DNA of 64,000 bases from Pirellulaceae bacterium. GTDB taxonomy: Bacteria > Planctomycetota > Planctomycetia > Pirellulales > Pirellulaceae. Positions 35,313 through 44,138 of this stretch are shown here, piece after piece. Numbering within the stretch: position 1 is the first letter of the stretch; the number at the start of each line of letters is the position of its first letter. Below the pieces are notes generated by a model. It was not told the origin of the DNA. It saw only the letters and a program-made list of their open reading frames with translations, and did no database searches. The position numbers were made by a program, and so were the translations under genes. The DNA is taken from positions 1-64,000 of the forward strand of contig JAGYIQ010000002.1 in assembly GCA_018402565.1 (NCBI GenBank), in the 5' to 3' direction.

Positions 35313-38117
35313 TTAGTTGGTCACGTACTGAGCATCCAGGAACTTCTGGATCCGCTGCAACATGTCACTCAAGTGGGCTCGCGTGTAGCGATCCAACTTG
35401 CCATCGGCCTTCTTCTGGAATTCCTCGATTTTCCCAGCCAAATCGCGCAACTCTTGTTTGGCCAAGGTGGCGATCGGACGCATTGCGGCGATCGGCGACG
35501 AGTGATCCCGGGCCAGACCCATCAAGCGATTCAAGTGCTCGGCTTGCAGGTTGCGACGCAAGGAGGAAATCGCCGGACGACGCTCGGAGAATTCGCCCTG
35601 GCCATCGCCGGACAGTTCCGTCCACACCGCTTGGCCGATCGTGTCCATCAACTCCGGCAGCGTGAAGTACGCCTCGTCGGCGGAAACACGTGCCTCATTG
35701 TCGTAGACGCGACGCAAAGTCGTCGGATTGAGGATCTGGGTCATCGCCGTGGCCTGCAGACCCATGATCTGGTCGTGCAACGGCCATGTCGGCTCGCCCG
35801 CCGTACCCATCATTTCGATCCCCAGGTCCAACCACTTGTCGATGGTCATCTTGTTCAACAATTCCGGAGTCAAGCCAAAGGCCTCGTCGCGGAACGTGTT
35901 CTCGATGACAAACTGCAACGCGGCTCGCTGTTGATCAGCCGGAACTGGATTCAACGGAACGCGACCGTTGGGGTCACCCTTGCGATCGCGGTTGACAAAC
36001 GCACCACCGATCCAGTTGGACATCATCGACGTGGAACGCAGCTGCATCTGCAGGGTCAGGAAGTAACCTTCGCGACTCTTGGCCCAGCTCTCGCCGTCCT
36101 TGACGTAATCCGTCAACACACGTTCGCGGTGATGCAGTGCCAATGCCATCTGCTCCTTGGCAAAATCCAGCGGATTCTGAGCAAAGTCGTAGCGACGAGC
36201 CAAAGGGTCGGGACCGGTCGTGTCTTCATCGGTCGCAAACACCAATTCCGGCTCGGCCACCCGCTTGAGGATCTCTGGCAAACGCTTGTCCTCTGCGTAC
36301 CCAAACTCGATGGCCCACTTGTCGTACGGCCCAATGTCGATCATGCCGTAGTTGCCCTGCACGGCACCACTGATCAGGCGGAAGTTGGTGGGATTGTAAT
36401 CCATCACGCTGCCGGTGAAGGGCTTCTTGTCCTTGACCTCTTCACTGTTGATCTGATCCAAGGTGTAAATGGACGAAGCCTTGAAGTTGTGCCGCAAACC
36501 CAGCGTGTGACCGACTTCATGGCAAACCAAATCCGCCAACAACGGTCCGATGAATTCCTCGGGCATGCCGTCCAGCAGCTGGCCGACGTCCTTCTTCTCC
36601 TTGTCCTTGTCGCCTTCCCCATCGGCTTTCGGCGCCGCATCCTGCATGGCCAAGGCCATCTTCATGAAAGCAATGTCCATCGACTTGCCATCCGCCGCCG
36701 CGCAATAACCATTGATCTGGCTGGTACGACCCAACAACCCGTCATACGGCTCGTCGCCAAGCAAGCTGGTCTGCAGACCGTTGCCGCCCAATTCAATGCC
36801 CGGGTCCTGCATGGCCATCAGAATCTGCCGCTTGACGATCTCACGCTGGGCGGGAGCAGCCAAACGAACACGCGGATCCCATTCGGGATTCTGGGACAAC
36901 CACACCAAAGTCTCCGACGACATGCCGTCCATCGCAATTTTCGGCATTTGCTTCTGGAATTGTGTCTGGAATGCCCGAATCCAACCATCCGTCAGGATGA
37001 TATCGGCATCCAAGATCTCACCCGTCTCCGGATGCACCCGGCTGGGGCCAATCGCGGTGGCGATGTCGTTGTTCAACCAACGAATGAAATTGTACCGCAC
37101 GTCTTCTGGATCGTACGATTGGTACAATGCATTGGAGTCCTGATCGTGCACAATGATCGCTTGATCAAAACCGACTTGCTCAAACGCCTTGTTCCAGTAA
37201 TTCACACCCTCGCGGATCCACTTGCGATAGCGCACCGGGGTCGTATTCTCAATGTAAAACACGATCGGTTTCTTCGGTGGGCTGACCTTCAGCTCCGGGC
37301 TCTTCTTCTCCAAGTGCCAACGGTTGATGAACCGCACGCGAGTCTCGTCGGAATCGTACTTGCCGAAATCGTCGTACACAGTCGTGAAGTATCCAACTCG
37401 CTCGTCGGCCGGTCGCGGCTTGTAGCGGTAGGTCGGGTCCATCCGATCCGGTACCAAGCTGATCGAGTAGTGCAGGCTCTGCAGCGTACCCGTCAAATTG
37501 GGCGCCTCAAACGCCACCTCGATGTTCTGCGGGAACACTTTTGTCTTAGTGAACTCCACCAGACGCGGATTGATGCGAGCTCCACCGCCAAAGAACTTGG
37601 CGGCCTCTCCCACCAACATGTCGTCCAAGTCAATCACCGGACTCGGGCCATCCATCGTCAAGATCGGCAGGTCCAACAAAACCTCGTCCGTAAACAGTCG
37701 CGAGACACTCCGCTTCGATTCGGCATCGCCGTCCGAACGGATCCGCGTGTTCTTGCGGATCAACGCCACCCGACGACCAATCGGACGCCAATAGACGTAG
37801 AAATCGTCACCCTGCAAACCGGCCATCGCTTGGCCACTCGAGACCGTCACGGCCACAAAATGCTTCTGCCGAGCAAACTCCTTGGGCAATGCTGCCAACA
37901 ACTGGTTGGTCTTCTTGTTCACCCACAGTTTGTAAAACGGCGTCTCACCCTCCGCTGCTTTGACCAACTCAAAGCCCTCGGTGACCTTGTCCAAAGGTGG
38001 GTAATCCTGGCTCCACGCCAGCGAACCCGATGTCACTGCGCCCGTTGTCAATGTCGCGACAAATGCGCAAACGAGCGTTAACCACGCCGATCTAGATCCG
38101 GAACACCACGTCATCAC
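35313..38117 (-). CDS. Exported zinc-dependent metalloprotease (DUF5117/DUF5118 type)
   Basis: 934 aa with a signal peptide (WLTLVCAFVATLTTGAVTSG). The metzincin-like zinc motif HEVGHTLGLRH lies near residue 532, followed by NFKASS and SVMDYNPTNF, the Met-turn-like sequence of this family. The N-terminal part (YKLWVNKKTNQLLAALPKEF, GQAMAGLQGDDFYVYWRPIG) corresponds to the DUF5118/DUF5117 regions found ahead of the catalytic domain. Members are large secreted proteases of unknown substrate. It is a single-gene unit with its own terminator. Confidence 0.88.
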   Translation of the reverse strand: MMTWCSGSRSAWLTLVCAFVATLTTGAVTSGSLAWSQDYPPLDKVTEGFELVKAAEGETPFYKLWVNKKTNQLLAALPKEFARQKHFVAVTVSSGQAMAGLQGDDFYVYWRPIGRRVALIRKNTRIRSDGDAESKRSVSRLFTDEVLLDLPILTMDGPSPVIDLDDMLVGEAAKFFGGGARINPRLVEFTKTKVFPQNIEVAFEAPNLTGTLQSLHYSISLVPDRMDPTYRYKPRPADERVGYFTTVYDDFGKYDSDETRVRFINRWHLEKKSPELKVSPPKKPIVFYIENTTPVRYRKWIREGVNYWNKAFEQVGFDQAIIVHDQDSNALYQSYDPEDVRYNFIRWLNNDIATAIGPSRVHPETGEILDADIILTDGWIRAFQTQFQKQMPKIAMDGMSSETLVWLSQNPEWDPRVRLAAPAQREIVKRQILMAMQDPGIELGGNGLQTSLLGDEPYDGLLGRTSQINGYCAAADGKSMDIAFMKMALAMQDAAPKADGEGDKDKEKKDVGQLLDGMPEEFIGPLLADLVCHEVGHTLGLRHNFKASSIYTLDQINSEEVKDKKPFTGSVMDYNPTNFRLISGAVQGNYGMIDIGPYDKWAIEFGYAEDKRLPEILKRVAEPELVFATDEDTTGPDPLARRYDFAQNPLDFAKEQMALALHHRERVLTDYVKDGESWAKSREGYFLTLQMQLRSTSMMSNWIGGAFVNRDRKGDPNGRVPLNPVPADQQRAALQFVIENTFRDEAFGLTPELLNKMTIDKWLDLGIEMMGTAGEPTWPLHDQIMGLQATAMTQILNPTTLRRVYDNEARVSADEAYFTLPELMDTIGQAVWTELSGDGQGEFSERRPAISSLRRNLQAEHLNRLMGLARDHSSPIAAMRPIATLAKQELRDLAGKIEEFQKKADGKLDRYTRAHLSDMLQRIQKFLDAQYVTN

Positions 38118-38733
38118 AGTGAGAACTCCAAAAGAGGAAACAATGCTTCAATCCGCTCGGGACATCCCCAAGCACCGCCCTGACTCCAGCCACGACCGCC
38201 GCGACCGCCGCAATCGACCAAGTTTGGGGTAGCTTGCCTAAATTGACAAGGTACCCGTTTTGTTTTGCCCACTTTCCGCGGAAACGCCCGTTTTAACCGC
38301 ATTCCAATGGCCGACTGGGCCCAATCCAAACGGAGGCGAGCAAGACGTTTGGCGCAAGTCCCTGCCGTTTGGGCTGCCAAACATAGGTCGCCCCCCAGCC
38401 AAACGTGGACAAAATCGAATCGCCACGCCAGACGTCACCGACCACCCGCCCGCACCGCTGCATAACCCGTAAAACCGCCAAAAAAAGAACAACCTCAGCG
38501 GTCCCGACACGCCAAAACAAAAAAACGCCAACACGCGGAAGCGCGTTGGCGAAAAAAACACCCGTTCCTGGCTCGGGTCAACCCACGCCTTCCGGCCCGG
38601 CAACGTCCGGTTGGAAACCGCACGCCGCCGACCGCTCCCCGCCGACCGCTCCACCGCCGACCGGATCAACCGCCGACCGGATCAACCACTGGCCGGATCA
38701 ACCACTGGCCGGATCAACCGCTGAGCCGCTATT
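38118..38733. other. 616-bp intergenic region with tandem repeat and terminator
   Basis: No convincing gene. It must hold the promoter of the metalloprotease gene (right of 38118), and it holds the terminator listed at 38519-38551 and a short minisatellite at 38656-38723 (unit of about 16-18 bp containing CCGGATCAACC, four copies) right after the CopD-like stop codon. A 143-codon minus-strand frame here is Cys/Phe/Trp/Arg-rich and looks non-coding. Confidence 0.6.
38519..38551 (-). terminator. Intrinsic terminator of the CopD-like gene
   Basis: Stem CGCCAACACGC (38526-38536) with GCGCGTTGGCG (38541-38551), one mismatch, GGAA loop, then seven T on the minus strand (plus-strand A run 38519-38525). 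It is 180 bp after the stop codon. Confidence 0.8.
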
Positions 38734-39240
38734 TCAAGGCGAGACCGACTCCGCATTGACCTGGGCCGCCGTCGCGGGCGCCGGACGGTCCATCGAAGCG
38801 CGGACCTTGAGAAATCCCGACATGCTGACAATTACCACAGCCAAGAACAACAGAATCCCTTGCCAAGTCCGCCGGCCGTCACGCATAAATTGGAAGGCCC
38901 CCGAACGACCCACCAAACCCGAAGCGATCACCATCACCGCCAAGGCCAACAAAATCTTGGTCCCAATCAGAGCATGGTACAGACCGTCACCCTTGTGCAG
39001 CGGCATCGCGCGAATGTAGTTGTAAAATCCCGTCAGCAAGAACAGGGCGATGCCACCATGCACCCATTTCTTCCAACCCGCCGTCAAAGCCGCTTGCCAC
39101 TGGTCCGCCACCTCCGCGGAATTGGCACGCAACACCGGCCCAACCACCATGGCCGCATACAAACTGCCACCGACCAAGGTAATCGCGGTCAGCACGTGAA
39201 AAATCCGCGAGACCACATCCAACCAATCAAGCCCGTCCAT
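38734..39240 (-). CDS. Four-helix membrane protein, CopD/HemJ-like
   Basis: 168 aa with four predicted helices: VSRIFHVLTAITLVGGSLYA, WVHGGIALFLLTGFYNYI, ALIGTKILLALAVMVIASGL and WQGILLFLAVVIVSMSGFL. His15 in helix 1 and His58 in helix 2 are placed like the haem/copper ligands of CopD and HemJ-type proteins, and Lys in the third helix recalls the conserved Lys there. Family placement rests on this pattern only. The tail is Ala/Pro-rich. Confidence 0.65.
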   Translation of the reverse strand: MDGLDWLDVVSRIFHVLTAITLVGGSLYAAMVVGPVLRANSAEVADQWQAALTAGWKKWVHGGIALFLLTGFYNYIRAMPLHKGDGLYHALIGTKILLALAVMVIASGLVGRSGAFQFMRDGRRTWQGILLFLAVVIVSMSGFLKVRASMDRPAPATAAQVNAESVSP

Positions 39241-39478
39241 TATCGCCTTTCAAATCTACATAAAAATCAGGGAACCGGTCCCGACCCGCAGGATGACGCG
39301 GAACAAGTGGCCACAACCACACGCCCGCTCACGTGATAATCCCTGGGGGATCCGCACGATTCACCGTCCCGAAGCACTGTCACGAACGGTCCGACTTACG
39401 CTGTCCCACCAGCCCCAAAATCGGACCACCCACCGAGAAACTCGCCGTACGGCGTCGCCTGGCAGACTCCCACGGCGA

Positions 39479-39874
39479 TCAGGCCTCTCGAGCGATGGAC
39501 CACTGGCCCGCCGCGAGGATCCAATCCCAGCGGCCGGCGAACACAGGTCCGTCCCATTCTAGCGAGATCCGCTCGGCCTGCCGAGCCAACACACGGAAAT
39601 GACCGCGATCGAGTCGTTGGACACAACCGCGATTCCCCGAGATCGGCCCCTCGTACTCCAGGTACACCGAGCGATGCGGGGCCAAGAGTCGCACGCCCCA
39701 GACACTCGGAGCAGTCGGGAACGGCGGCGACTCCCAGGTCAGCAAACAATCGGCCGCCTCCAACATCACGTCCCAATGGTCGTCCCGCCCGTTCCAGCCA
39801 CCCGTCCGATGTTCCAAGACCACATAACGCCCACGGTCCGGCAGTTCCGCCAACATCGGCTGGTCCGCGTTCAT
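39479..39874 (-). CDS. Stand-alone LigD 3'-phosphoesterase-like domain protein
   Basis: 131 aa from the ATG at 39874, which overlaps the stop of the upstream gene (ATGA), so translation is coupled. The pattern RYVVLEHRTGG..DDHWDVMLE matches the PE domain of LigD (H...H.D metal site), and VYLEYEGPISGNRGCVQRLD is the conserved second half. In LigD this domain trims 3' phosphates or ribonucleotides in end joining. No ligase or polymerase domain and no Ku gene is nearby, so the role is open. Confidence 0.78.
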   Translation of the reverse strand: MNADQPMLAELPDRGRYVVLEHRTGGWNGRDDHWDVMLEAADCLLTWESPPFPTAPSVWGVRLLAPHRSVYLEYEGPISGNRGCVQRLDRGHFRVLARQAERISLEWDGPVFAGRWDWILAAGQWSIAREA

Positions 39875-42405
39875 GGCAGCTCGTTGCTGGTCGTCCAGCC
39901 CTTGTCGTAACGCGCCCACGCCCAGAAAGGATTGAGCGTGTCACTCCGCGTCCGCAGATCCTCCAATATCACCGTCCGACTGGGGGACATCGACGCCTTG
40001 TCGTTGCGACCGCGGTTCCAAGCAAACAGGATCTCATCGTCCATATTGGCCCACCGTGGCGACACCCAGAACGTGATCGAATCGCCCCCGTTCCGCACGG
40101 AGAAGCGAGTCTGTCCGGCTTGGGTCGTATTGATTTCGGCCGACACCGTCAAACTTTTGCGCTCCGAGGCCAAGTTCCAAGCTTGCGGCGCGACCGTCAA
40201 GTTGGAGGGCACGTCATTCAACTGAAGCCACCAAAAATGACGATCCCACGGCCGCATCGTCGTGACTTCAAAGTCCGACACCGCAAACGACCGGCGCCGA
40301 TTCCGCATCCAATCGAAGATACCAATAATTTCCTCCAAGAAATGCTCTGAACGACGCCCTACATACTTTACGACAATAAAATTATAATGAATCGATCCAG
40401 CCATTTGCTGAAAAATGCCCTCGCGTTTATCGAACTTGCCGATCATTCCACGACTGGGCGGCAAGTGATTCTCGCCCAACACAAAGTACATCGGCAGATG
40501 CTTCCGCGAATTGTTCGTATAGAACGGGATGTAGCGATCCGCCAACGCCGAGATCGGCACAACTCCGGCCCACAGGTCGGGGTGCGACAATCCGATGTCC
40601 CAGGCCACCTCACCACCAACCCCGTGCCCCGCCAAAAAGACTCGGTCGGCATCGACCGAGAAGCACCGCAGACATTCGCGCAAACTACGCGTCGCCACCA
40701 AAGCCGCGTAGGGATCGTACGAGTACTCGTATTCTTGCGGCTTCCGCCAATCCGGCGCGACCACGACGTAACCCTGCCGCGATGCTTGGCCCGTCCGGTA
40801 CCCATCCGCCGACGACAAATCGCCATCCCACCATTCGATCTCGAACTGCGGGCTGGACTGGATATCGCACAGCGCGATCACGACCGGATACTTTTTATAA
40901 GGGTCGTATTCCGGGGGCAACTGCACCAAGTACTCGGGCTGACCCGGCACGTCATCCAAACGCAGGCGAAAAAAGCCCTGCGAACCGGCTTCCGGCGGAG
41001 GCACGGCCTTCCAGGGCAAAATCAAGCGAGCCAACGCGGCCAAGTACCGCGGCGATCCCGCTTCGATCTGGCGCAACCGTTCGATAATCTCCATCCGTTC
41101 CGCCGGATCCGTGGACTGCAAGTAACGCACCAACAACGCCCGACTCTCAATCAACGTCACAGCGACCGTGACATTATCAAAGGCGTCCGCCGCTCCCATC
41201 AACCAACCGCTGATCAACAGCGACACGGCGTTCTCCGGCTGCAATCCCTCGGCATTGCTACGCAGGACGTAGGTCGCCAACCGATCGCGATTATTGGGAT
41301 TGAGATCCCGCACGATCTCCTCTTCCAAACCCTGCAAGTCCACGGTCAAGGCCTCGCCCAAGTCGCGCCCCATGCGGTAGGCGGCAAAGGTCGCTTGCAC
41401 CGCCGCCCGCAGTCGATCCAGTTCCACGGCGGCTTCATCGATGTCGCGGAGCCGAGTCCGCACATCCACCAAAGTCTCCGGGCTGATGTTCTGCGGATCA
41501 ATGTTCTCCAATATATTCCGCACCGTGAGCCATTGGCCCGCCTCCCAACGACGATCCAATTCGTTCAACACCAATCGCGCCGAAGCATTCACCAAGCGAG
41601 TCTTCAACAGATCAAACCGCTCCGTATCCAAGTCGCCAAAATCGACCTGCAACTGATTCAACTCGCGGATCGCCTCGTTGTACCGTTCCGCGGTAATCAG
41701 AAATTCCACGATCTTTTCGCGTTGCTGATAATCACCCAAGTCGTCGATCGCGTTCTTCAGCATCTTGACCAACAATTCGCCCGGGATCGCAGCCGTGGCA
41801 ATCCGAAAGTCGTACGGAAACTCGAATAGCCCCTTCCCCGCCATGTCGACCCCCTGCACCTGCACATAACTGGGGTCCAACTTGGTGATCCCCTGCAACA
41901 GCCACTTCGGACCTTGGTTCGTATCGACAAAGACCCGGCGCCGACCGTATTCGTTGAACGGCATCGTCTGCAACGTGCTACCAATGGCCACAATCGACGC
42001 CGCTTGACGCGAAACGACCGATTGACGCAATTCAAACGACACCGGGGCCGGCTTGACGTCCGGCTGAGCCGTGGCGGACTTGGCCGGCAGTATGACCCGC
42101 TTCGGACCCACCAAGATATTGACCAAACGCTCCGGATCGGACTTGGATGGGGCCGACAGAAAGGCCCGATCCTCAATCGCCAGCCCCGAAAATTGCAGCT
42201 TGGTCGGCGTGTGCTCGATCGTCGAATTCGACTGCTGACCGCAAACAAAGCCGGTCCCGCTAAGCCCGCCCATACCGCAAACGACCAGAGAGACAAGGCA
42301 GCCAACACCCCGCACCAGCAGCCAGAGCCACTGACCCACATCCAAACCGTGACTGCCGTTGGCCCACCGCGATTCCAATAAAGTCGATTGACACGCTGCC
42401 AACAT
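39871..42405 (-). CDS. Large exported protein with alpha/beta-hydrolase-like C-terminal domain (nucleophile missing)
   Basis: 844 aa. Signal-like helix (LVRGVGCLVSLVVCGMGGLS), a helical middle region (about 200-480) and a C-terminal domain of the PHB-depolymerase/esterase type: PGQPEYLVQLPPEYDPYKKY, then VDADRVFLAGHGVGG near residue 594 and HPDLWAGVVPISA. In active relatives the nucleophile elbow is G-[HLF]-S-x-G-G; here Ser is replaced by Gly (GHGVGG). It is therefore probably not a serine hydrolase. Coupled to the LigD-PE-like gene by a 4-bp overlap. Confidence 0.72.
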   Translation of the reverse strand: MLAACQSTLLESRWANGSHGLDVGQWLWLLVRGVGCLVSLVVCGMGGLSGTGFVCGQQSNSTIEHTPTKLQFSGLAIEDRAFLSAPSKSDPERLVNILVGPKRVILPAKSATAQPDVKPAPVSFELRQSVVSRQAASIVAIGSTLQTMPFNEYGRRRVFVDTNQGPKWLLQGITKLDPSYVQVQGVDMAGKGLFEFPYDFRIATAAIPGELLVKMLKNAIDDLGDYQQREKIVEFLITAERYNEAIRELNQLQVDFGDLDTERFDLLKTRLVNASARLVLNELDRRWEAGQWLTVRNILENIDPQNISPETLVDVRTRLRDIDEAAVELDRLRAAVQATFAAYRMGRDLGEALTVDLQGLEEEIVRDLNPNNRDRLATYVLRSNAEGLQPENAVSLLISGWLMGAADAFDNVTVAVTLIESRALLVRYLQSTDPAERMEIIERLRQIEAGSPRYLAALARLILPWKAVPPPEAGSQGFFRLRLDDVPGQPEYLVQLPPEYDPYKKYPVVIALCDIQSSPQFEIEWWDGDLSSADGYRTGQASRQGYVVVAPDWRKPQEYEYSYDPYAALVATRSLRECLRCFSVDADRVFLAGHGVGGEVAWDIGLSHPDLWAGVVPISALADRYIPFYTNNSRKHLPMYFVLGENHLPPSRGMIGKFDKREGIFQQMAGSIHYNFIVVKYVGRRSEHFLEEIIGIFDWMRNRRRSFAVSDFEVTTMRPWDRHFWWLQLNDVPSNLTVAPQAWNLASERKSLTVSAEINTTQAGQTRFSVRNGGDSITFWVSPRWANMDDEILFAWNRGRNDKASMSPSRTVILEDLRTRSDTLNPFWAWARYDKGWTTSNELP

Positions 42406-42437
42406 GAGTCAAAACTCCTCGGTTGAGCCCCCCAGAC

Positions 42438-43502
42438 CTACGGTGAATCCGTCACCAACGACAAGCCGCGCAGCCACTCGGCGGCCGCTTTCGGCCAACG
42501 AGTCACCGGCAATTCCGTTTCGCGGAGGCCATAACCGTGACCACCCGCTCGGTACAAGTGTAGCTCCACCGGAACTCCAAGTTTGTGCAAATGAGCCGCA
42601 AAAGTCAAACTACTCAGCGGCGTCACCCGGTCGTCGTGCGTGTGCACCAAAAACGTCGGCGGAAACCGCTGCGACTCGCGTAACAGCGGGCTCAGCTCCC
42701 CACCCTCCGCCAAATAACCCGGGTAAATCAACAAGGAAAAATCCGGACGAGATGACACTTGGTCCACGCCGTCAACCGCCGGATACTGTCGCTCCAAATC
42801 GGAACCGACCAGGGCCGCGGCATGACCGCCCGCCGAAAAACCCAAAATCCCAATCTTCTGCGGGTCCACGCCCCAATCTCCCGCCTGCTGACGCGTCCAG
42901 CTGACGGCCCGCTGGGCATCGATCACCGCCGCCCGCCAACGCTCGTCGCCCGGCCGAGCCGGCACGCGATACTTGAGCACCACGGCCGTTAAACCCAATG
43001 AATTCAGCCAAGATGCAACCTCGGTGCCCTCCAGATCGTAGGCCAAAATGTGGTAGCCGCCGCCCGGGCAAATCACGACCGCCCCCCGTCCCGACACACC
43101 ACCACTCGGGTGAAAAACCTCCACCTGAGGACGACTGACATTGCCCAAGCGAATCACCGGACGCCCCGCCACCCGACCACCGTCGGGCCCCGAGGTATCC
43201 CCCTCAGGCGGCAAGCTGAAATCGGCCGGGTCCCCCGGCAATCGCTCCCCCGACTCTGCCGGCCACAAGTCGAACAACTGGCTGGCCGCCACCGCCGACG
43301 ACCCCGATTCCTGGCCCAACACACCGCCCGCAAACCATCCGCTCAACAAGGCCGCCACTCCCCAAAATCGGAGCCACCCCACCAAACTCGGACAAATCAG
43401 TTGCCCTGGCCGCGCACCGTCCCCAACCACTCGTCGAGCCACAGACTCAGCCACAGACTCAGCCACACTGCCGCCGATTCGCCTGGCAAAACGCTCGTCC
43501 AT
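42438..43502 (-). CDS. Exported alpha/beta hydrolase (carboxylesterase/acetyl-esterase type)
   Basis: 354 aa from the ATG at 43502; GGAAGG lies upstream at the right distance. N-terminus has a short 12-bp repeat (SVAESVAES) and a signal helix (FWGVAALLSGWFAGGVLG). The oxyanion motif is CPGGGYHILA, the nucleophile elbow GFSAGGH lies near residue 221, the Asp is in HTHDDRVTP and the His in AGGHGYGLR. Planctomycetes use such enzymes for deacetylating plant and algal polysaccharides; the substrate here is unknown. Confidence 0.86.
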   Translation of the reverse strand: MDERFARRIGGSVAESVAESVARRVVGDGARPGQLICPSLVGWLRFWGVAALLSGWFAGGVLGQESGSSAVAASQLFDLWPAESGERLPGDPADFSLPPEGDTSGPDGGRVAGRPVIRLGNVSRPQVEVFHPSGGVSGRGAVVICPGGGYHILAYDLEGTEVASWLNSLGLTAVVLKYRVPARPGDERWRAAVIDAQRAVSWTRQQAGDWGVDPQKIGILGFSAGGHAAALVGSDLERQYPAVDGVDQVSSRPDFSLLIYPGYLAEGGELSPLLRESQRFPPTFLVHTHDDRVTPLSSLTFAAHLHKLGVPVELHLYRAGGHGYGLRETELPVTRWPKAAAEWLRGLSLVTDSP

Positions 43503-43652
43503 CACTCTGTACCTTCCACTCAAATCGATTCCACCCAGCCCAGCCCAGGACGCCTGCTCCCTCGCAGACCGGTCTCGATTCTACGTGCACGACGGCGCTG
43601 AAGCCACTCGGCTGATCGACTCGTACCTTGTCACAGCCAAAACTTGGCGTGT

Positions 43653-43727
43653 GGCAAAGGGGTCAGGCGTCAATTGCCGGAACGGCCCTGCGGGTGCTTC
43701 GCACAATTGACGCCTGACCCCTTTGCC
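43653..43727. repeat. 75-bp palindrome of the GGGGTCAGG (REP/RAYT-like) type
   Basis: A perfect 24-bp inverted repeat: GGCAAAGGGGTCAGGCGTCA plus ATTG at 43653-43676, and its complement at 43704-43727, around a 27-nt loop with GGGTGCTTCGCA. Similar AAAGGGGTCAGGnGTCAATT arms are widely seen next to REP-associated tyrosine transposase genes; that link is from general knowledge and no transposase gene is in this window. Confidence 0.75.
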
Positions 43728-44118
43728 CCACCGATCCCAAAGTTAAGTTGTGACAAATCACTAGCCCCCGCCGGATCGGCTCGCAGCATCGCTCCCACCC
43801 TTGGCATCGCCGGCACCTGGCGCCTGGTCCGTTGCCGACTCCGCAACCGCACCTGGAACCTCGCCCGTCGCAGCTGCCCGTCGCAGCGCCCGTCGCAGCG
43901 CCCGTCGCAGCGCCCGTCGCAGCACCCGTGTCTTGCGGATCGGCGGGCGTCGCAGGTCCAGCAACTTCGACCTCCGACAACCGACCCGCCTCTCGCAACG
44001 CCCGCCGCAACACGAACTCGATCTGACCATTCACGCTGCGCAACTCGTCGTCGGCCCACTTGCGCAGGGCCGCCATCGTCCGCGGATCGGTCCGCAACAA
44101 AAAGGAATCTCGAGCCAC
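43663..44118 (-). CDS. Ribbon-helix-helix (Arc-like) protein; C-terminus altered by a frameshift
   Basis: As written, 151 aa from a GTG at 44118, preceded by GAGGAG. Residues 5-45 (SFLLRTDPRTMAALRKWADD, LRSVNGQIEFVLRRALREAG) form an Arc-family RHH DNA-binding domain. A linker follows with AATG repeats from a 12-bp DNA repeat (43863-43923). One extra base at 43875 throws the frame into a Cys/Arg-rich tail that ends inside the palindrome. Removing that base gives a normal ending, GEVPGAVAESATDQAPGAGD and then AKGGSDAASRSGGG, stopping at 43761. It is 20 bp downstream of the SPFH gene, in one operon, and may regulate it. Confidence 0.72.
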   Translation of the reverse strand: MARDSFLLRTDPRTMAALRKWADDELRSVNGQIEFVLRRALREAGRLSEVEVAGPATPADPQDTGAATGAATGAATGAATGSCDGRGSRCGCGVGNGPGARCRRCQGWERCCEPIRRGLVICHNLTLGSVGQRGQASIVRSTRRAVPAIDA

Positions 44119-44138
44119 GGGAACGTCTCCTCAGGCGA

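Noticed and set aside
35373-38081. A 902-codon open frame on the plus strand opposite the metalloprotease gene
   Set aside because: It mirrors a real minus-strand gene with a signal peptide, catalytic motif and terminator. The antisense product has no recognisable motif; long antisense frames are expected at this G+C content.
38238-38669. 143-codon minus-strand ORF in the long gap before the metalloprotease gene
   Set aside because: Biased Cys/Phe/Trp/Arg composition, no ribosome-binding site seen, and it runs through a terminator hairpin.
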